Below are positions 32,664-41,741 of a stretch of 64,000 nucleotides of DNA, piece by piece (position 1 is the stretch's first letter; every line of letters starts with the position of its first letter). The notes below the pieces were generated by a model. The model was not told where the DNA came from and ran no database searches. It was given only the letters and a program-made list of their open reading frames with translations. Made by a program: the position numbers and the translations under genes. The DNA lies in assembly GCA_963678585.2 (NCBI GenBank), contig CAXXGA010000002.1, forward strand, positions 2,542,001 through 2,606,000, in the 5' to 3' direction. This stretch comes from Breoghania sp963678585. GTDB lineage: Bacteria; Pseudomonadota; Alphaproteobacteria; Rhizobiales; Stappiaceae.

Positions 32664-33355
32664 GGGGTTGGGTTTTCCTTGTGAGAGGCTTGAGGAGGAG
32701 CCTCGCCCGCTGCGGCTCCGATGAAGACGGTGGCGAGTACCGCGAAAATGTAGGCTTGCACCGCGCCGGTCAGCAGATCGAGCGCCATCAGCGGGATGGG
32801 CACGAGAAGCCCCGCAAGCGACAGAATGATGCCGACCACGAAGACGCCGCTCATCACATTGCCGAAGAGGCGCACGACCAGGGAGAAAGTGCGGGTGATC
32901 TGCTCCACCAGATTGAGCGGGATCATCACCCACGAGGGCTCGGCGAAGGTGGAGAGATATCCCTTCAGCCCGCGCGTGGAGATGCCGAACCAGATGGTTG
33001 CCGCGAACACGATGAGGGCGAGCGCGGCATCCGTTTCCAAATGCGCGGTGGGCGGCTCTATGCCGGGGATGAGCGAAGACCAGTTCGCCACTAGCACATA
33101 GAGAAAAATCGTCCCGATCAGCGCCCGATAGGGCCCGGGAGGAAGTTGCATCGTCTCGCGGACCTGGCCGTCGACGGTGGTGACGAAAAGCTCAAGAACC
33201 GTCTGCACTTTGCCGGGCATGAGGCTGAGGCGCTGCGTGGCGAGCTTGCAGGCAACGGCCAGCCCCAGCATCAGGACCCAGGTGATGACCACCGGTGCAG
33301 TGATCGGCACCGGACCGACATGAAAAAGCGGCTGGATGAGGAGCGGGCTTTCCAT
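32660..33355 (-). CDS. atpB: N-ATPase subunit a
   Basis: 231 residues with five or six membrane helices. The essential Arg occurs in TRTFSLVVRLFGNVMSG; GAVQAYIFAVLATVFIG is the conserved last helix with its Gln. Forms the ion half-channels against the c ring. Start at 33355 (ATG overlapping the atpR stop, TGATG); a GTG one codon upstream is possible. The C-terminus ends in a short hydrophilic tail. Confidence 0.93.
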   Translation of the reverse strand: MESPLLIQPLFHVGPVPITAPVVITWVLMLGLAVACKLATQRLSLMPGKVQTVLELFVTTVDGQVRETMQLPPGPYRALIGTIFLYVLVANWSSLIPGIEPPTAHLETDAALALIVFAATIWFGISTRGLKGYLSTFAEPSWVMIPLNLVEQITRTFSLVVRLFGNVMSGVFVVGIILSLAGLLVPIPLMALDLLTGAVQAYIFAVLATVFIGAAAGEAPPQASHKENPTP

Positions 33356-33654
33356 CACGCGGCCTCCCTCGTGAAGCGCAGCACGAGTGCGCGCGCGATG
33401 AAGATGCCCAGCGCTCCGGCCAGAAGCGGCAGCGCCCCCATGAGCGCCAGCAGGACCAGCACGGCGATGACCAATGCAAAGCGCGCGATGTGCAGCGCCA
33501 CCGTGCGCGCAATCGGCCCGCCCCCGGCATAAAGATCGACCACCCGCTTCAGACTTGCGAAGTGCGCCAGCCCCGCAACAAGGCCCAGCAGCAGGCCAAG
33601 AAGGCCGCCTGCGACGGGGGAGAGTGTCTGAAGGGGTTCGAGCAGGGACATCAT
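33355..33654 (-). CDS. atpR: N-ATPase accessory membrane protein AtpR
   Basis: About 99 residues, three predicted TM helices (GGLLGLLLGLVAGLAHFASL, a second across IARFALVIAVLVLLALMGALPLLAGAL, and IFIARALVL). Size, topology and position between atpQ and atpB match AtpR, a protein specific to N-ATPase operons that has been proposed to interact with subunit c. It overlaps atpQ by four bases and atpB by one base. Two adjacent ATGs leave the start uncertain by one codon. Confidence 0.85.
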   Translation of the reverse strand: MMSLLEPLQTLSPVAGGLLGLLLGLVAGLAHFASLKRVVDLYAGGGPIARTVALHIARFALVIAVLVLLALMGALPLLAGALGIFIARALVLRFTREAA

Positions 33655-33929
33655 TGGCGGTGCATCCATTTCCAGGCGGAGTAGAAGCCGATGACCGCGC
33701 CGATCAGAATTGCGGGCGCGGTGAAGAAAATGCCGGTCGAGAAAGCCCGGTCGGCGGTGCGGCCAAGAACGACGCCGAGCAGCATCGGCATCACGATGGC
33801 CCAGCCCAGAATTCCGATCTGACCGAGCCGGTTTCCGAGCGAGGGTTCCGGCGCCTGCCGGTGCATCTCGTCGCGTTTGGCGGAGCGCCGGGCAGCTTCG
33901 GCCATGTGGTCGCGCTCTTCGCCGGTCAT
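33651..33929 (-). CDS. atpQ: N-ATPase accessory membrane protein AtpQ (AtpI-like)
   Basis: 92 residues with a basic N-terminus and two TM helices (LGQIGILGWAIVMPMLLGVVLGRTADR and FFTAPAILIGAVIGFYSAWKWM), as in AtpI/AtpQ. In N-ATPase operons AtpQ stands directly after atpC and before atpR, as here. A chaperone-like role in c-ring assembly is likely from AtpI. Confidence 0.87.
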   Translation of the reverse strand: MTGEERDHMAEAARRSAKRDEMHRQAPEPSLGNRLGQIGILGWAIVMPMLLGVVLGRTADRAFSTGIFFTAPAILIGAVIGFYSAWKWMHRQ

Positions 33930-34411
33930 GCCTCGCCCCCTCCCTTTCCGGAACCAGCATCGGGACCGGTGGAGATGGAGGGCGGATGGTCGAAGCCGCC
34001 CGTGTCGCCGGGGCGCAGATAACGCATCAACTGGCGCACGGCCTGCGCATGAAGCCGCATGTCGGCGGCACGCGCATTGCGGGCGGCGTCTACCTCCTCC
34101 GCACGCAGTTTTTCCACTTCCGCTTCCAGCTTGTGGAGGTCATCGCCCAGAAGCCCCTCACGGCAGGCGACAGACACTTCGCGTCCGCCGCGCACCGTCA
34201 GCATCCCCCCGCGCAAGGCGCAGAAATGTTGGCCGCCTTGCGCATCGCGCCAACGCATCACGGAAGCGGGCAGCACGGTCAGAAATTCGGTGTGCCCCGG
34301 CAAAATGCCGAACCCGCCGCTTTCATCCTCAGCGCGCACGGACGCGACGCCCGTCTCATCAACAAGCACCTCCATCGCCGTGGTGACGGTGAGATGAAGC
34401 CCCGCGCTCAT
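33926..34411 (-). CDS. atpC: N-ATPase epsilon subunit
   Basis: 161 residues from ATG at 34411 (overlapping atpD by four bases). The N-terminal beta-sandwich has SVRAEDESGGFGILPGHTEFLTVLPASVMRW, a standard epsilon motif, followed by a helical part (LHKLEAEVEKLRAEEVDAARNARA) and a disordered Gly/Pro tail. Connects gamma to the c ring and may inhibit hydrolysis. Confidence 0.92.
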   Translation of the reverse strand: MSAGLHLTVTTAMEVLVDETGVASVRAEDESGGFGILPGHTEFLTVLPASVMRWRDAQGGQHFCALRGGMLTVRGGREVSVACREGLLGDDLHKLEAEVEKLRAEEVDAARNARAADMRLHAQAVRQLMRYLRPGDTGGFDHPPSISTGPDAGSGKGGGEA

Positions 34412-35832
34412 TCGGCTGCCTCCCTCTTGCGGGCGGCGTCTTCCTTGGCGCGGGCTTCCTCCAGCGTGCCGATCATGTAGAGCGAGCTTTCGTTCCAGTC
34501 GTCGGTCTCGCCGGAAAGGATCGCGGCGCAGCCCTTCAGGGTGTCTTCCAGCGGCACCGAACAACCGGGAATGCCGGTAAACGCTTCCGTCACAGTGAAG
34601 GGCTGGGTCAGAAAACGTTGCAGCCGCCGGGCGCGACCCACGAGCAGGCGGTCCTCCTGCCCCAGTTCCTCCATGCCGAGCAGCGAGATCACATCCTGCA
34701 ATTCGCGGTAATGCTCAATGGCGCGGCGGACCTCGTTGGCCACCCGCTCATGTTCCTTGCCCACAATCAGCGGGTCGAGCAGGATCGAGGACGAGGCGAT
34801 CGGATCAATGGCGGGATACATGCCGTCCGCCGCCATGCCCCGCGACAGAACCACCATGGAATCGACATGACCCGCAATGGTGGTGACCGCCGGATCGGTG
34901 AAATCATCGGCGGGCACATAGACCGCCTCGATGGCGGTGATCGAATGACCGTTGGCAGTGGCGATGCGCTCCTGAAGGGCAGCGACCTCGCTCGCCAGTG
35001 TCGGCTGGTAACCGACCCGGCTCGGCATCCGCCCCAAAAGGCCCGACACTTCCGAGCCCGCCTGAACGAAGCGGAAGACATTGTCCATGAGCAGGAGGAC
35101 GTCGCGATGTTCTTCGTCGCGAAAAGCTTCAGCAATTGTCAGCGCGGTCATCGGCACCCGCCAGCGCGCGCCGGGTGGCTCGTTCATTTGCCCGTAAACC
35201 AGAACCGTGCGCTCAAGCACGCCAGTTTCGCGCATGTCGCTCAGCATCTCGTGGCCTTCGCGCGAACGCTCTCCGACGCCCGCAAAGACCGAAATTCCCT
35301 GATACCCCGCCACCATGGCGTGGATCAGTTCCATCACCAGCACGGTCTTGCCGACGCCCGCGCCGCCGAACATCGCCGCCTTGCCGCCGCGCGCCAGCGG
35401 CGTCAGCAGATCGATGACCTTGATACCCGTCCGGAAAAGATCCGTGTTCTCGTATTCGTCGATGGAATCCGGCGGGGCGCGGTGAATGGGCAGTTTCGGC
35501 AGGTCGTCGGGCAAGGGCGCGCCGCCATCCCCGACATTGCCCACCATATCGAGCAATCGCCCGAGAACGGCAGTGCCGACGGGAACCTCCAGCGGGCGAC
35601 CGGAATGGGTAACGTCGCTCCCGCGTCTGAGCCCCGTCGTCGCCTGCAAGGCAATACTGCGCACGGTGGAGGTATCGAGGTGGGCCTTTACCTCAACGAG
35701 TACGGCCCCGCGCTCCCGGTCATTGATGATCAGGGCATCGTTGAGGGCGGGCAACGCTCCGGCTGCGAAGGCGATATCCACCACCGCGCCCCGGATTGCG
35801 ACGACCTTTCCGCTCGTGGCAATTGCGGACAT
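34408..35832 (-). CDS. atpD: N-ATPase beta (catalytic) subunit
   Basis: 474 residues; ATG at 35832 with AAGGTG upstream (a GTG two codons earlier is possible). Walker A GGAGVGKTVLVMELIHAMV, the catalytic Glu-containing GERSREG, Walker B DVLLLMDNVFRFVQAGSEVSGLLGRMPSRVGYQPTL and the beta signature are complete, so the enzyme should be catalytically competent. First gene of the operon order D-C-Q-R-B-E-F-A-G, the arrangement published for N-ATPases, which usually coexist with a housekeeping F-ATPase encoded elsewhere. Confidence 0.96.
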   Translation of the reverse strand: MSAIATSGKVVAIRGAVVDIAFAAGALPALNDALIINDRERGAVLVEVKAHLDTSTVRSIALQATTGLRRGSDVTHSGRPLEVPVGTAVLGRLLDMVGNVGDGGAPLPDDLPKLPIHRAPPDSIDEYENTDLFRTGIKVIDLLTPLARGGKAAMFGGAGVGKTVLVMELIHAMVAGYQGISVFAGVGERSREGHEMLSDMRETGVLERTVLVYGQMNEPPGARWRVPMTALTIAEAFRDEEHRDVLLLMDNVFRFVQAGSEVSGLLGRMPSRVGYQPTLASEVAALQERIATANGHSITAIEAVYVPADDFTDPAVTTIAGHVDSMVVLSRGMAADGMYPAIDPIASSSILLDPLIVGKEHERVANEVRRAIEHYRELQDVISLLGMEELGQEDRLLVGRARRLQRFLTQPFTVTEAFTGIPGCSVPLEDTLKGCAAILSGETDDWNESSLYMIGTLEEARAKEDAARKREAAE

Positions 35833-36055
35833 CGACACCTTGTCCCTGCGTCAGCCAACTCTCAATGATCGCGAGTCGGATAGTCTATGAAACGCTTAAG
35901 ACGCGCTTCCCGCAAGGGCATGCTGACTGCCGATCGCTTTCGACGGGCCTGACGACCGGCTTTCCTCCGCTTGACCGGAGACTTCGGAGTTCGGTTTACT
36001 GCCTTGCGTCGCCCTGTTTTCCCGCGCCGTTTCCATGAGTGGCGTCGCGCTGTCC

Positions 36056-37675
36056 TCAATCCTGCTCGATATCCACGCGCAATTCCTCCGCCTGACGCAC
36101 GGAAGAGGGCGCAACGATTTCAATGGCGTTCAGATGCGAGCGAATGCGCCACAGATGATAGGCAGTTCGATGCAACCAGCGCAGGGCGTCGAGCCGGTCC
36201 AGCGCCGTTTTATCGTCCAGCGCACCGGATACAGCCGCCTCGATAACCCGGTCGCGCGGATGCTTGCGTTGATCTTTCATCAATTTGCGCAGGCGGTTGA
36301 GAAAGGCTTCGGCTGCCCCCCTGTCGCCGGGCCGGGCTTGCCGCACCGCGCCGGAGATCACCAACCGACGAAGCCGGCGAAGCCTGGGCGTACCGCCGAG
36401 CGCGGAGATACGTTCGGACTGAGCGCTGCGATAGAGCAGCCGCGACAGGTGATCGAGCGCATGAAAAACGCTGCTGATCGTGGCGGAGAGATCGGTGCGA
36501 TCGCGCGGCAACTGGATGCGGTCCAGATACGCACGCAATTCCTCAAGCGCAGCCTCCAGTTCCTCAAAGCTGTAACACCTGGTGTCGGCCGGAGGCTCCG
36601 CTCCGAGAACGCAGCCAAGATGATCGCAAACGCCCGTATTAAGGCGCTCCAGCGTGGCGACGGCGAGGTCGGCGGCCAGCTTGGGCTCTTTCAAAAGGGC
36701 GGGATCGAGGCCGCGCGTTAGCGGCAGGCCACGGTCGGGGACAAGCCATTCGATCAGTCTGGCGAAGACGCGCGCCAATGGCAGCATCACGATCACGCCG
36801 AGCCCGTTGAAGAAGCTGTGAAAGGACACGAGCGCGATCTGCCCGCTGTCATCCGCGATCAACGGAAGCGCGAAGGCGGTAAACGGGGTGAGCAGGAAGA
36901 ACGCCATCCCTGCGGTGATCATGTTGTAGAGGACATGGGCAAGCCCCGTGCGCCGGGCCATGACGCCGCCGCCGACCGTCGCCAGCAACGCGGTGAATGT
37001 CGTGCCCACATCCATGCCGATCACCAACGCCGCGGCTTGCGGAAAGCTGACCGCCCCCGCCCCGAGTGCGGCGAGAGCCGTCGCCACCCCGACGCTGGAG
37101 GATTGGGTGATGATGGTGATCACAAGCCCCAGGCCGACGAGCTGAAGACGCCCGATGGTCGTGTCGGATGGAAAGTCGGACGGAGTGACGACCCCTTCGA
37201 ATGAGGCGAGGCCGTCCTTCATGTAGTCGATGCCGACAAACAGCAGGCTGAACCCTGCGAGCGCCTGACCGATGAAGACCAGACGCGGACGGCCCGAAAG
37301 ATGCAGCAGCGCCCCGATGAAAATCAGAGGCAGCGCGGCGTTGGCGAGATCGAGTTTGAAGCCGAGCGTCGCAACCAGCCAGCCCGTGACCGTGGTGCCG
37401 ACATTCGCGCCGAAGATTATCCCGATGGCCTGTGAAAAGGTGAGAATTCCGGCTGCGACGAAACCAACGGCTGTGACCGTCGTTGCGCTGGAGGATTGTA
37501 CCAGCGCGGTGGTCAATGCACCGGTCACAGCGCCGCCCAGCGGCGTGCGCGTGAAACGCGCCAGCACAGACCTCACCTGTCGACCGGCAAGCCCCTTCAG
37601 GCCGGTCGTGAGAAGCAGCATCCCGACAAGAAACATGCCGATGCCGCCAAGTGCGAAAGAGATATTCCCGATCAT
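36056..37675 (-). CDS. Na+/phosphate cotransporter family protein (NptA/PNaS)
   Basis: 539 residues. The membrane half (1-~310) contains the duplicated PNaS signature: ALTTALVQSSSATTVTAVGFV...GIIFGANVGTTVTGW and LVITIITQSSSVGVATALAAL...VIGMDVGTTFTALLAT, the Q-S-S-S motifs being the Na+/Pi site. The C-terminal ~220 residues are cytoplasmic and helical, PhoU-like (HALDHLSRLLYRSAQSER). It should import phosphate with Na+. It lies 223 bp upstream of atpD on the same strand, so the Na+ gradient is a shared theme. The Shine-Dalgarno is weak. Confidence 0.92.
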   Translation of the reverse strand: MIGNISFALGGIGMFLVGMLLLTTGLKGLAGRQVRSVLARFTRTPLGGAVTGALTTALVQSSSATTVTAVGFVAAGILTFSQAIGIIFGANVGTTVTGWLVATLGFKLDLANAALPLIFIGALLHLSGRPRLVFIGQALAGFSLLFVGIDYMKDGLASFEGVVTPSDFPSDTTIGRLQLVGLGLVITIITQSSSVGVATALAALGAGAVSFPQAAALVIGMDVGTTFTALLATVGGGVMARRTGLAHVLYNMITAGMAFFLLTPFTAFALPLIADDSGQIALVSFHSFFNGLGVIVMLPLARVFARLIEWLVPDRGLPLTRGLDPALLKEPKLAADLAVATLERLNTGVCDHLGCVLGAEPPADTRCYSFEELEAALEELRAYLDRIQLPRDRTDLSATISSVFHALDHLSRLLYRSAQSERISALGGTPRLRRLRRLVISGAVRQARPGDRGAAEAFLNRLRKLMKDQRKHPRDRVIEAAVSGALDDKTALDRLDALRWLHRTAYHLWRIRSHLNAIEIVAPSSVRQAEELRVDIEQD

Positions 37676-37906
37676 GCCTGATGGATATCACCTTACCTGT
37701 CAGCCCGTCAGCTTGCATCGTGCAATGACGGGCTCGGAAAGGCGAAACCTCTGCACGGGAACCGGCCAGACGAAAGGCCCCGGCTCACTCGTTGTTTCAA
37801 CCGGCGTCAGTTGGCGGGAAGGCCAACCAGACGCCGGTCGTAAACGGGCAAAGATCCGGCATCACGCAGTCCGGACGGAACTCCGGCCACGTGGCTCCGG
37901 TGGACG

Positions 37907-38398
37907 TCAGCCTTCCCCTTCGGCATCGCTGCCGACGGAGATCAGTTTCGAGCTGTAGGTCTTCTCGCCGAGGCGTTCGATCAGATCGAGTTGAAGTTCC
38001 AGCCAGGCCTTGTGGCCTTCCTCGTCGATGACGATTTCCTCAAACAGGGCCTTGGTCCCGATATCACCCACTTCATAAGCTTCCTTAGAAGCCTTGGTGT
38101 AGACCGAGATTGCATCTTCTTCATCGGCCAGATCGGTCTTGAGAAGTTCCACGAGGCTGTCGTGAAGGATCGGAGACTTCTGGAACGCAAGCTCCGGAAC
38201 GCCTTTGAGGAAAAGAATTCTCTCAATAAAACGATCCGAGTGTCCCAACTCTTCCTGCATTTCTTCGCGCATCTGGTTGGCAAGCTTTACCAATCCCCAG
38301 TCATCAAGCCTTTGGGCATTGAGCTGGTACTGATGCGCGGCAGCCATTTCCATTTGCAGCGCCTTGTTCAGGTTTTTGATTGTGTTGTCATTCGACAT
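37907..38398 (-). CDS. bfr: Bacterioferritin-like iron storage protein lacking the haem-ligand Met
   Basis: 163 residues from ATG at 38398 with AGGAGGTG upstream. The four-helix ferritin core carries the di-iron ligands: Glu17, Glu50, His53, a Glu in ADEEDAI (~93) and EGHKAW (Glu-x-x-His, ~126-129). In bacterioferritin the haem is bound by Met52 next to the Glu51 ligand. Here the aligned residue is Leu51 (EELGH), so haem binding by the usual Met seems lost. GLVKLANQMREEM and IERILFLKGVP are otherwise bacterioferritin-like. Oxidises and stores Fe(II). No bfd gene is adjacent. Confidence 0.9.
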   Translation of the reverse strand: MSNDNTIKNLNKALQMEMAAAHQYQLNAQRLDDWGLVKLANQMREEMQEELGHSDRFIERILFLKGVPELAFQKSPILHDSLVELLKTDLADEEDAISVYTKASKEAYEVGDIGTKALFEEIVIDEEGHKAWLELQLDLIERLGEKTYSSKLISVGSDAEGEG

Positions 38399-38889
38399 GC
38401 GAACACCTCCTGATTCCAAAAAGATCCGAACGGGGGACGCTAGCCCGAGCCAGCGCCGATCTTAAGGAGCCATGCGTATGAAAGGCAATATGTCGCACAA
38501 GGCGGGCTCAAGAAAAAAACGCGACTCTCAAGTCATTCTCATACGGCAATTAAATTCTCAACCAATCCTGCGCACACTCATATCATATTATTGCAGCATA
38601 AACTGATATATAGTTCGATCTCTCGGCACATCAACCGACACGAATACATTATTCCCGTTTCTGGCAAATGACCCCGCGCTTCACGAGAAACTCCATCCAC
38701 ATACCGCCGGAATGCTCGCCATCGGCGGCTTTCTCGAGCTGCTGTCTGTATTCGTTTCTCTGGCGATCCTTTGGATTGATATGCGCATGCGCTTCCCGCC
38801 CGACAAGGGCGGCGCACAATCCTCGGTCATTGTTTTCGCGGCGCGTGGCCTCCGCCGGACTTGAAGTCTGATTGGAAGAACGCCCCCCG
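38399..38889. promoter_or_regulatory. AT-rich spacer upstream of bfr
   Basis: 491 bp between the bfr start and the AraC-gene stop, both on the minus strand. The part 38500-38660 is distinctly AT-rich for this genome and should contain the bfr promoter. No clear Fur, Irr or RirA operator was recognised by eye. Short frames at 38578-38871 have no family features and are not called. Confidence 0.4.
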
Positions 38890-39912
38890 CTATCCGGGAT
38901 GCATGGATGCGCGGCGCTCCTGCCGGAAGGCGCCCGGCGTCAGCCCTTCCCACCTCTTGAAGGCGCGCGTAAAGGCGCTCTGTTCCGAAAACCCGGTGAG
39001 GAAGGCGATCTCGGACAGCGAATAACCGGATTCCTTCACCAGTTCATGCGCCAGCTGGCGTTGCGCCGTTCCGACCAGCGTCAGGTAATTGCGCCCGCCT
39101 TCCGCAAGGCGACGCTGCAAGGTGCGGGTTCCCATGCCAAGGCGCGCCGCCACCTCGGCAAGCTGTGGAACCCCTTCGCTGAGCATCGCGGCAATCTCTT
39201 CGATCACCTGCCTCGCCAGTCGGTCCTGTTCGCTCACCGACGGCGGCAACATCTGTTCCAGATGATCGGAAAAGAACTTCCAGATGCCTGCATCGCCGAC
39301 CGGATTGGGCCGGTCGACGTCCTCCAGCGCGAACTGCATCTTGTCGACCTCGACACCGAACTCCGGCTCGATCCCGAAATGTTCGACCAACCCGGCGATG
39401 TCCCCCTCGCGCCGATGAGCGAACTGCACCCGCACAGGTTTCAGGTCCGCCCGGCTGGCTTCCCGGCAAAGCGTCAGGAACGTCGCGAGGGCCGCCTCGT
39501 TCGAAAGAAAATTTCCCAGCCGGGCCGGTTCGGGCCTCCGATGCGTCCAACAAAAGATGTCTTCGTTTTCCTCGACGGCGAAATCGGAGGCTCTGTTGTA
39601 AAGGCGCGCATAGCGCCCCATGCGCCTGAACCCGTGGCGAAGCGTCGGCGCGGATTTCAGCGCCAGTCCGACCGCGCCAAACTCCTCGCACCGCATCTGC
39701 GCGCACACTCGCATATGAAAACGCAAGGCGGGCCATTCGCTCTCGGCAATCGTTTCCAGCAGGCCATAGTAGGCCTCGGCCGACACGCGCATCTCCGGAA
39801 GAACTGCCGCCTCCTCGCTCAGGCCGACAGAAGCATAAAGCGCCGCCTTGTCCGGCAGATTATGCGCTGCATCGATCTGCTTGCGCACGAACATCGCTGA
39901 GATATCCGTCAC
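38890..39912 (-). CDS. AraC-family transcriptional regulator (OruR/PchR-like with arabinose-binding-type N-domain)
   Basis: 340 residues with a GTG start at 39912 preceded by GGAAGGGAA. The N-terminal ~200 residues are the Arabinose_bd type domain (AYYGLLETIAESEWPALRFHMRVCAQMRCEEFGAVGLALKSAPTLRHGFRRMGRYARLYN). The C-terminal double HTH reads LAEVAARLGMGTRTLQRRLAEGG and LSEIAFLTGFSEQSAFTRAFKRWEGLTPGAFR. It is divergent from the exported cysteine hydrolase gene (247 bp), which it probably regulates. Confidence 0.9.
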   Translation of the reverse strand: MTDISAMFVRKQIDAAHNLPDKAALYASVGLSEEAAVLPEMRVSAEAYYGLLETIAESEWPALRFHMRVCAQMRCEEFGAVGLALKSAPTLRHGFRRMGRYARLYNRASDFAVEENEDIFCWTHRRPEPARLGNFLSNEAALATFLTLCREASRADLKPVRVQFAHRREGDIAGLVEHFGIEPEFGVEVDKMQFALEDVDRPNPVGDAGIWKFFSDHLEQMLPPSVSEQDRLARQVIEEIAAMLSEGVPQLAEVAARLGMGTRTLQRRLAEGGRNYLTLVGTAQRQLAHELVKESGYSLSEIAFLTGFSEQSAFTRAFKRWEGLTPGAFRQERRASMHPG

Positions 39913-40159
39913 ATTCCCTTCCCCCGAAAGCGCGATGAAATCGCCGTCGCCGCATGCCCGCTCACGCGACTGTGAGCATTGATCCCCGCTTTGTCACGCA
40001 GCGTCAAGGCCTTGACGGCGGCGGTCAATACCACATGCCGCCCCCCACAGTATCCAGTCCCCGTTCAGAGACAAACGAAGCGGCGCACCGGACAACCGGG
40101 CCCTTCGAGCAAACACACAGCGAAACCCGCCAACATGGCGTGAAATGAGGAACATCAAC

Positions 40160-41011
40160 ATGGGATTGAAGCAACAGGCCCTCAAGGTCAGCATGTCGGT
40201 CATGGGCGCCGGCCTCGGCGCAGGACTGACCATCGTCGCCGGCGCACTCATCCTGGGCCTTGGCGCCAGCCAGGCTCCGGCGCAGGACAAGGAGGCACGC
40301 GCCGCAACCGCGACCATGCCCCCGATCAATGACGGTCTGCCGATGCCGGGCTTCGAGATCACCCAGGGCAACACGGCGCTTGTCATCACCGATCCGCAGA
40401 ACGATTTCCTTTCGCCGGACGGCGTGACCTGGGGCGTCGTCGGCCAGAGCATCACCGCCAACGGCACGGTAGGAAACCTCGAAGCGCTCTTTGAAGTCGC
40501 CCAGCGCACCGACATGCCGGTCTTCGTCTCGCCACACTACTACTACGAGCACGACCACAAGTGGCACTTCGAGGGCACACTGGAACGGCTGATGCACAAC
40601 ATCGGCATGTTCGACCGCCCGACCGCGCTGAATCTCGAAGGTTTCGAGGGCTCGGGTGCGGACTGGCTGGAGCGCTACAAGCCCTACATCAACGACGGCA
40701 AGACGGTGGTGACCAGCCCGCACAAGGTCTATGGCCCCGACAGCAACGATCTGGTGCTGCAGTTGCGCAAGGCCGGGATTGACAAGGTGATCCTGGGCGG
40801 CATGTCCTCCAACCTCTGCACGGAATCGCACATGCGTGCACTGATCGAGGCGGGCTTCGAGGTCATGGTGGTCACCGACGCCACCGCCGGTGCGATCACC
40901 GAACACTATGACGGTTACGCCGCCTCGCTGACGAATTTCCGCATGATCGCCAGCGCTGTCGACAACACCGAAAACACCGTGCGCGCCATCGAGGCCGCCC
41001 ACGCGATGTAA
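40160..41011 (+). CDS. Exported isochorismatase-like cysteine hydrolase
   Basis: 283 residues; ATG at 40160 is favoured because GAGGA lies eight bases upstream (an ATG at 40145 is in frame). A signal peptide/anchor (VMGAGLGAGLTIVAGALILGLGASQAPA) precedes the cysteine-hydrolase fold. Catalytic triad candidates: Asp in VITDPQNDF, Lys in SPHKVYGPDSND, Cys in GGMSSNLCTESHMRAL. Family members hydrolyse isochorismate, nicotinamide, N-carbamoyl compounds or ureides. Periplasmic location is unusual for the family. It is followed at 232 bp by a secreted YHS protein and is divergent from an AraC regulator. Confidence 0.9.
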   Translation: MGLKQQALKVSMSVMGAGLGAGLTIVAGALILGLGASQAPAQDKEARAATATMPPINDGLPMPGFEITQGNTALVITDPQNDFLSPDGVTWGVVGQSITANGTVGNLEALFEVAQRTDMPVFVSPHYYYEHDHKWHFEGTLERLMHNIGMFDRPTALNLEGFEGSGADWLERYKPYINDGKTVVTSPHKVYGPDSNDLVLQLRKAGIDKVILGGMSSNLCTESHMRALIEAGFEVMVVTDATAGAITEHYDGYAASLTNFRMIASAVDNTENTVRAIEAAHAM

Positions 41012-41243
41012 CCCCCGGGCGCTCCCCCGCGCCCCCGGCCAACCACCGGATGAGGCCAGCGACCTTGCACGCCGCATGAGGCCCCCGCCTCCGGTCGCTA
41101 CCCCTCCCGTCCGCCATCCCGTGGTTGGCCCCCTTTTCACTTCGAGCCTGCGGCGGCCCGCATGCGCGCCGCCGCGCCAACCGAAACTGCGGACAATCCC
41201 CGCAGGCTATCGCCTCCTTGAGGCCAGACCAGAGGAATTCCCG

Positions 41244-41732
41244 ATGACCGCCAGAACCAGTCTCAAATTCGCATCCGTTCTCTTGCTGACGACCTTTGCC
41301 GCCGCACCGGCCCTTGCCGAGGACGAATACAACGTCACCAATGGCCTTACACTGGAAGGCGCTCCTCTTGCCCTGCACGGCATGGATACCGTGGCTCTTT
41401 CGACGCTGAACGCCGTAACGCAGGGTGCAGCCACTCACACGGTCGTGCATGACGGCGTGGCCTACTACTTCTCCTCCGAAATCAGCGCGGAGAAGTTCAA
41501 GGCCGCCCCCGAGCGCTACATGCCCCAGTATGGCGGCTTCTGCGCCCTTGCGATCGGTCTTGGCAAGAAGCTGGACGGCGACCCGCGCTATGCCGACATC
41601 GTCGACGGCAAGCTGTATCTCTTCGTGAATGCCGCGGTCTTCGAGAAATACAAGCAAGACCCGGAAGGCACCCTGAACAAGGCAGCCGAAACCTGGCCGT
41701 CCATCCGCCATGCCGCGGTCGATAGCCTGTAA
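41244..41732 (+). CDS. Secreted YHS-domain-like protein
   Basis: 162 residues; start at 41244 with AGAGGA upstream and a clear Sec signal (SLKFASVLLLTTFAAAPALAED). The mature part matches exported YHS-type proteins: LALHGMDTVALSTLNAVTQGAATHTVVHDGVAYYFSSEISAEKFKAAPERYMPQYGGFCALAIGLGKKLDGDPRYADIVDGKLYLFVNAAV. YHS domains are often linked to metal or haem handling; here a single Cys and His pair could bind metal. Probably in one unit with the cysteine hydrolase, and followed by a strong hairpin terminator. Confidence 0.85.
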   Translation: MTARTSLKFASVLLLTTFAAAPALAEDEYNVTNGLTLEGAPLALHGMDTVALSTLNAVTQGAATHTVVHDGVAYYFSSEISAEKFKAAPERYMPQYGGFCALAIGLGKKLDGDPRYADIVDGKLYLFVNAAVFEKYKQDPEGTLNKAAETWPSIRHAAVDSL

Positions 41733-41741
41733 AGACGCAAA

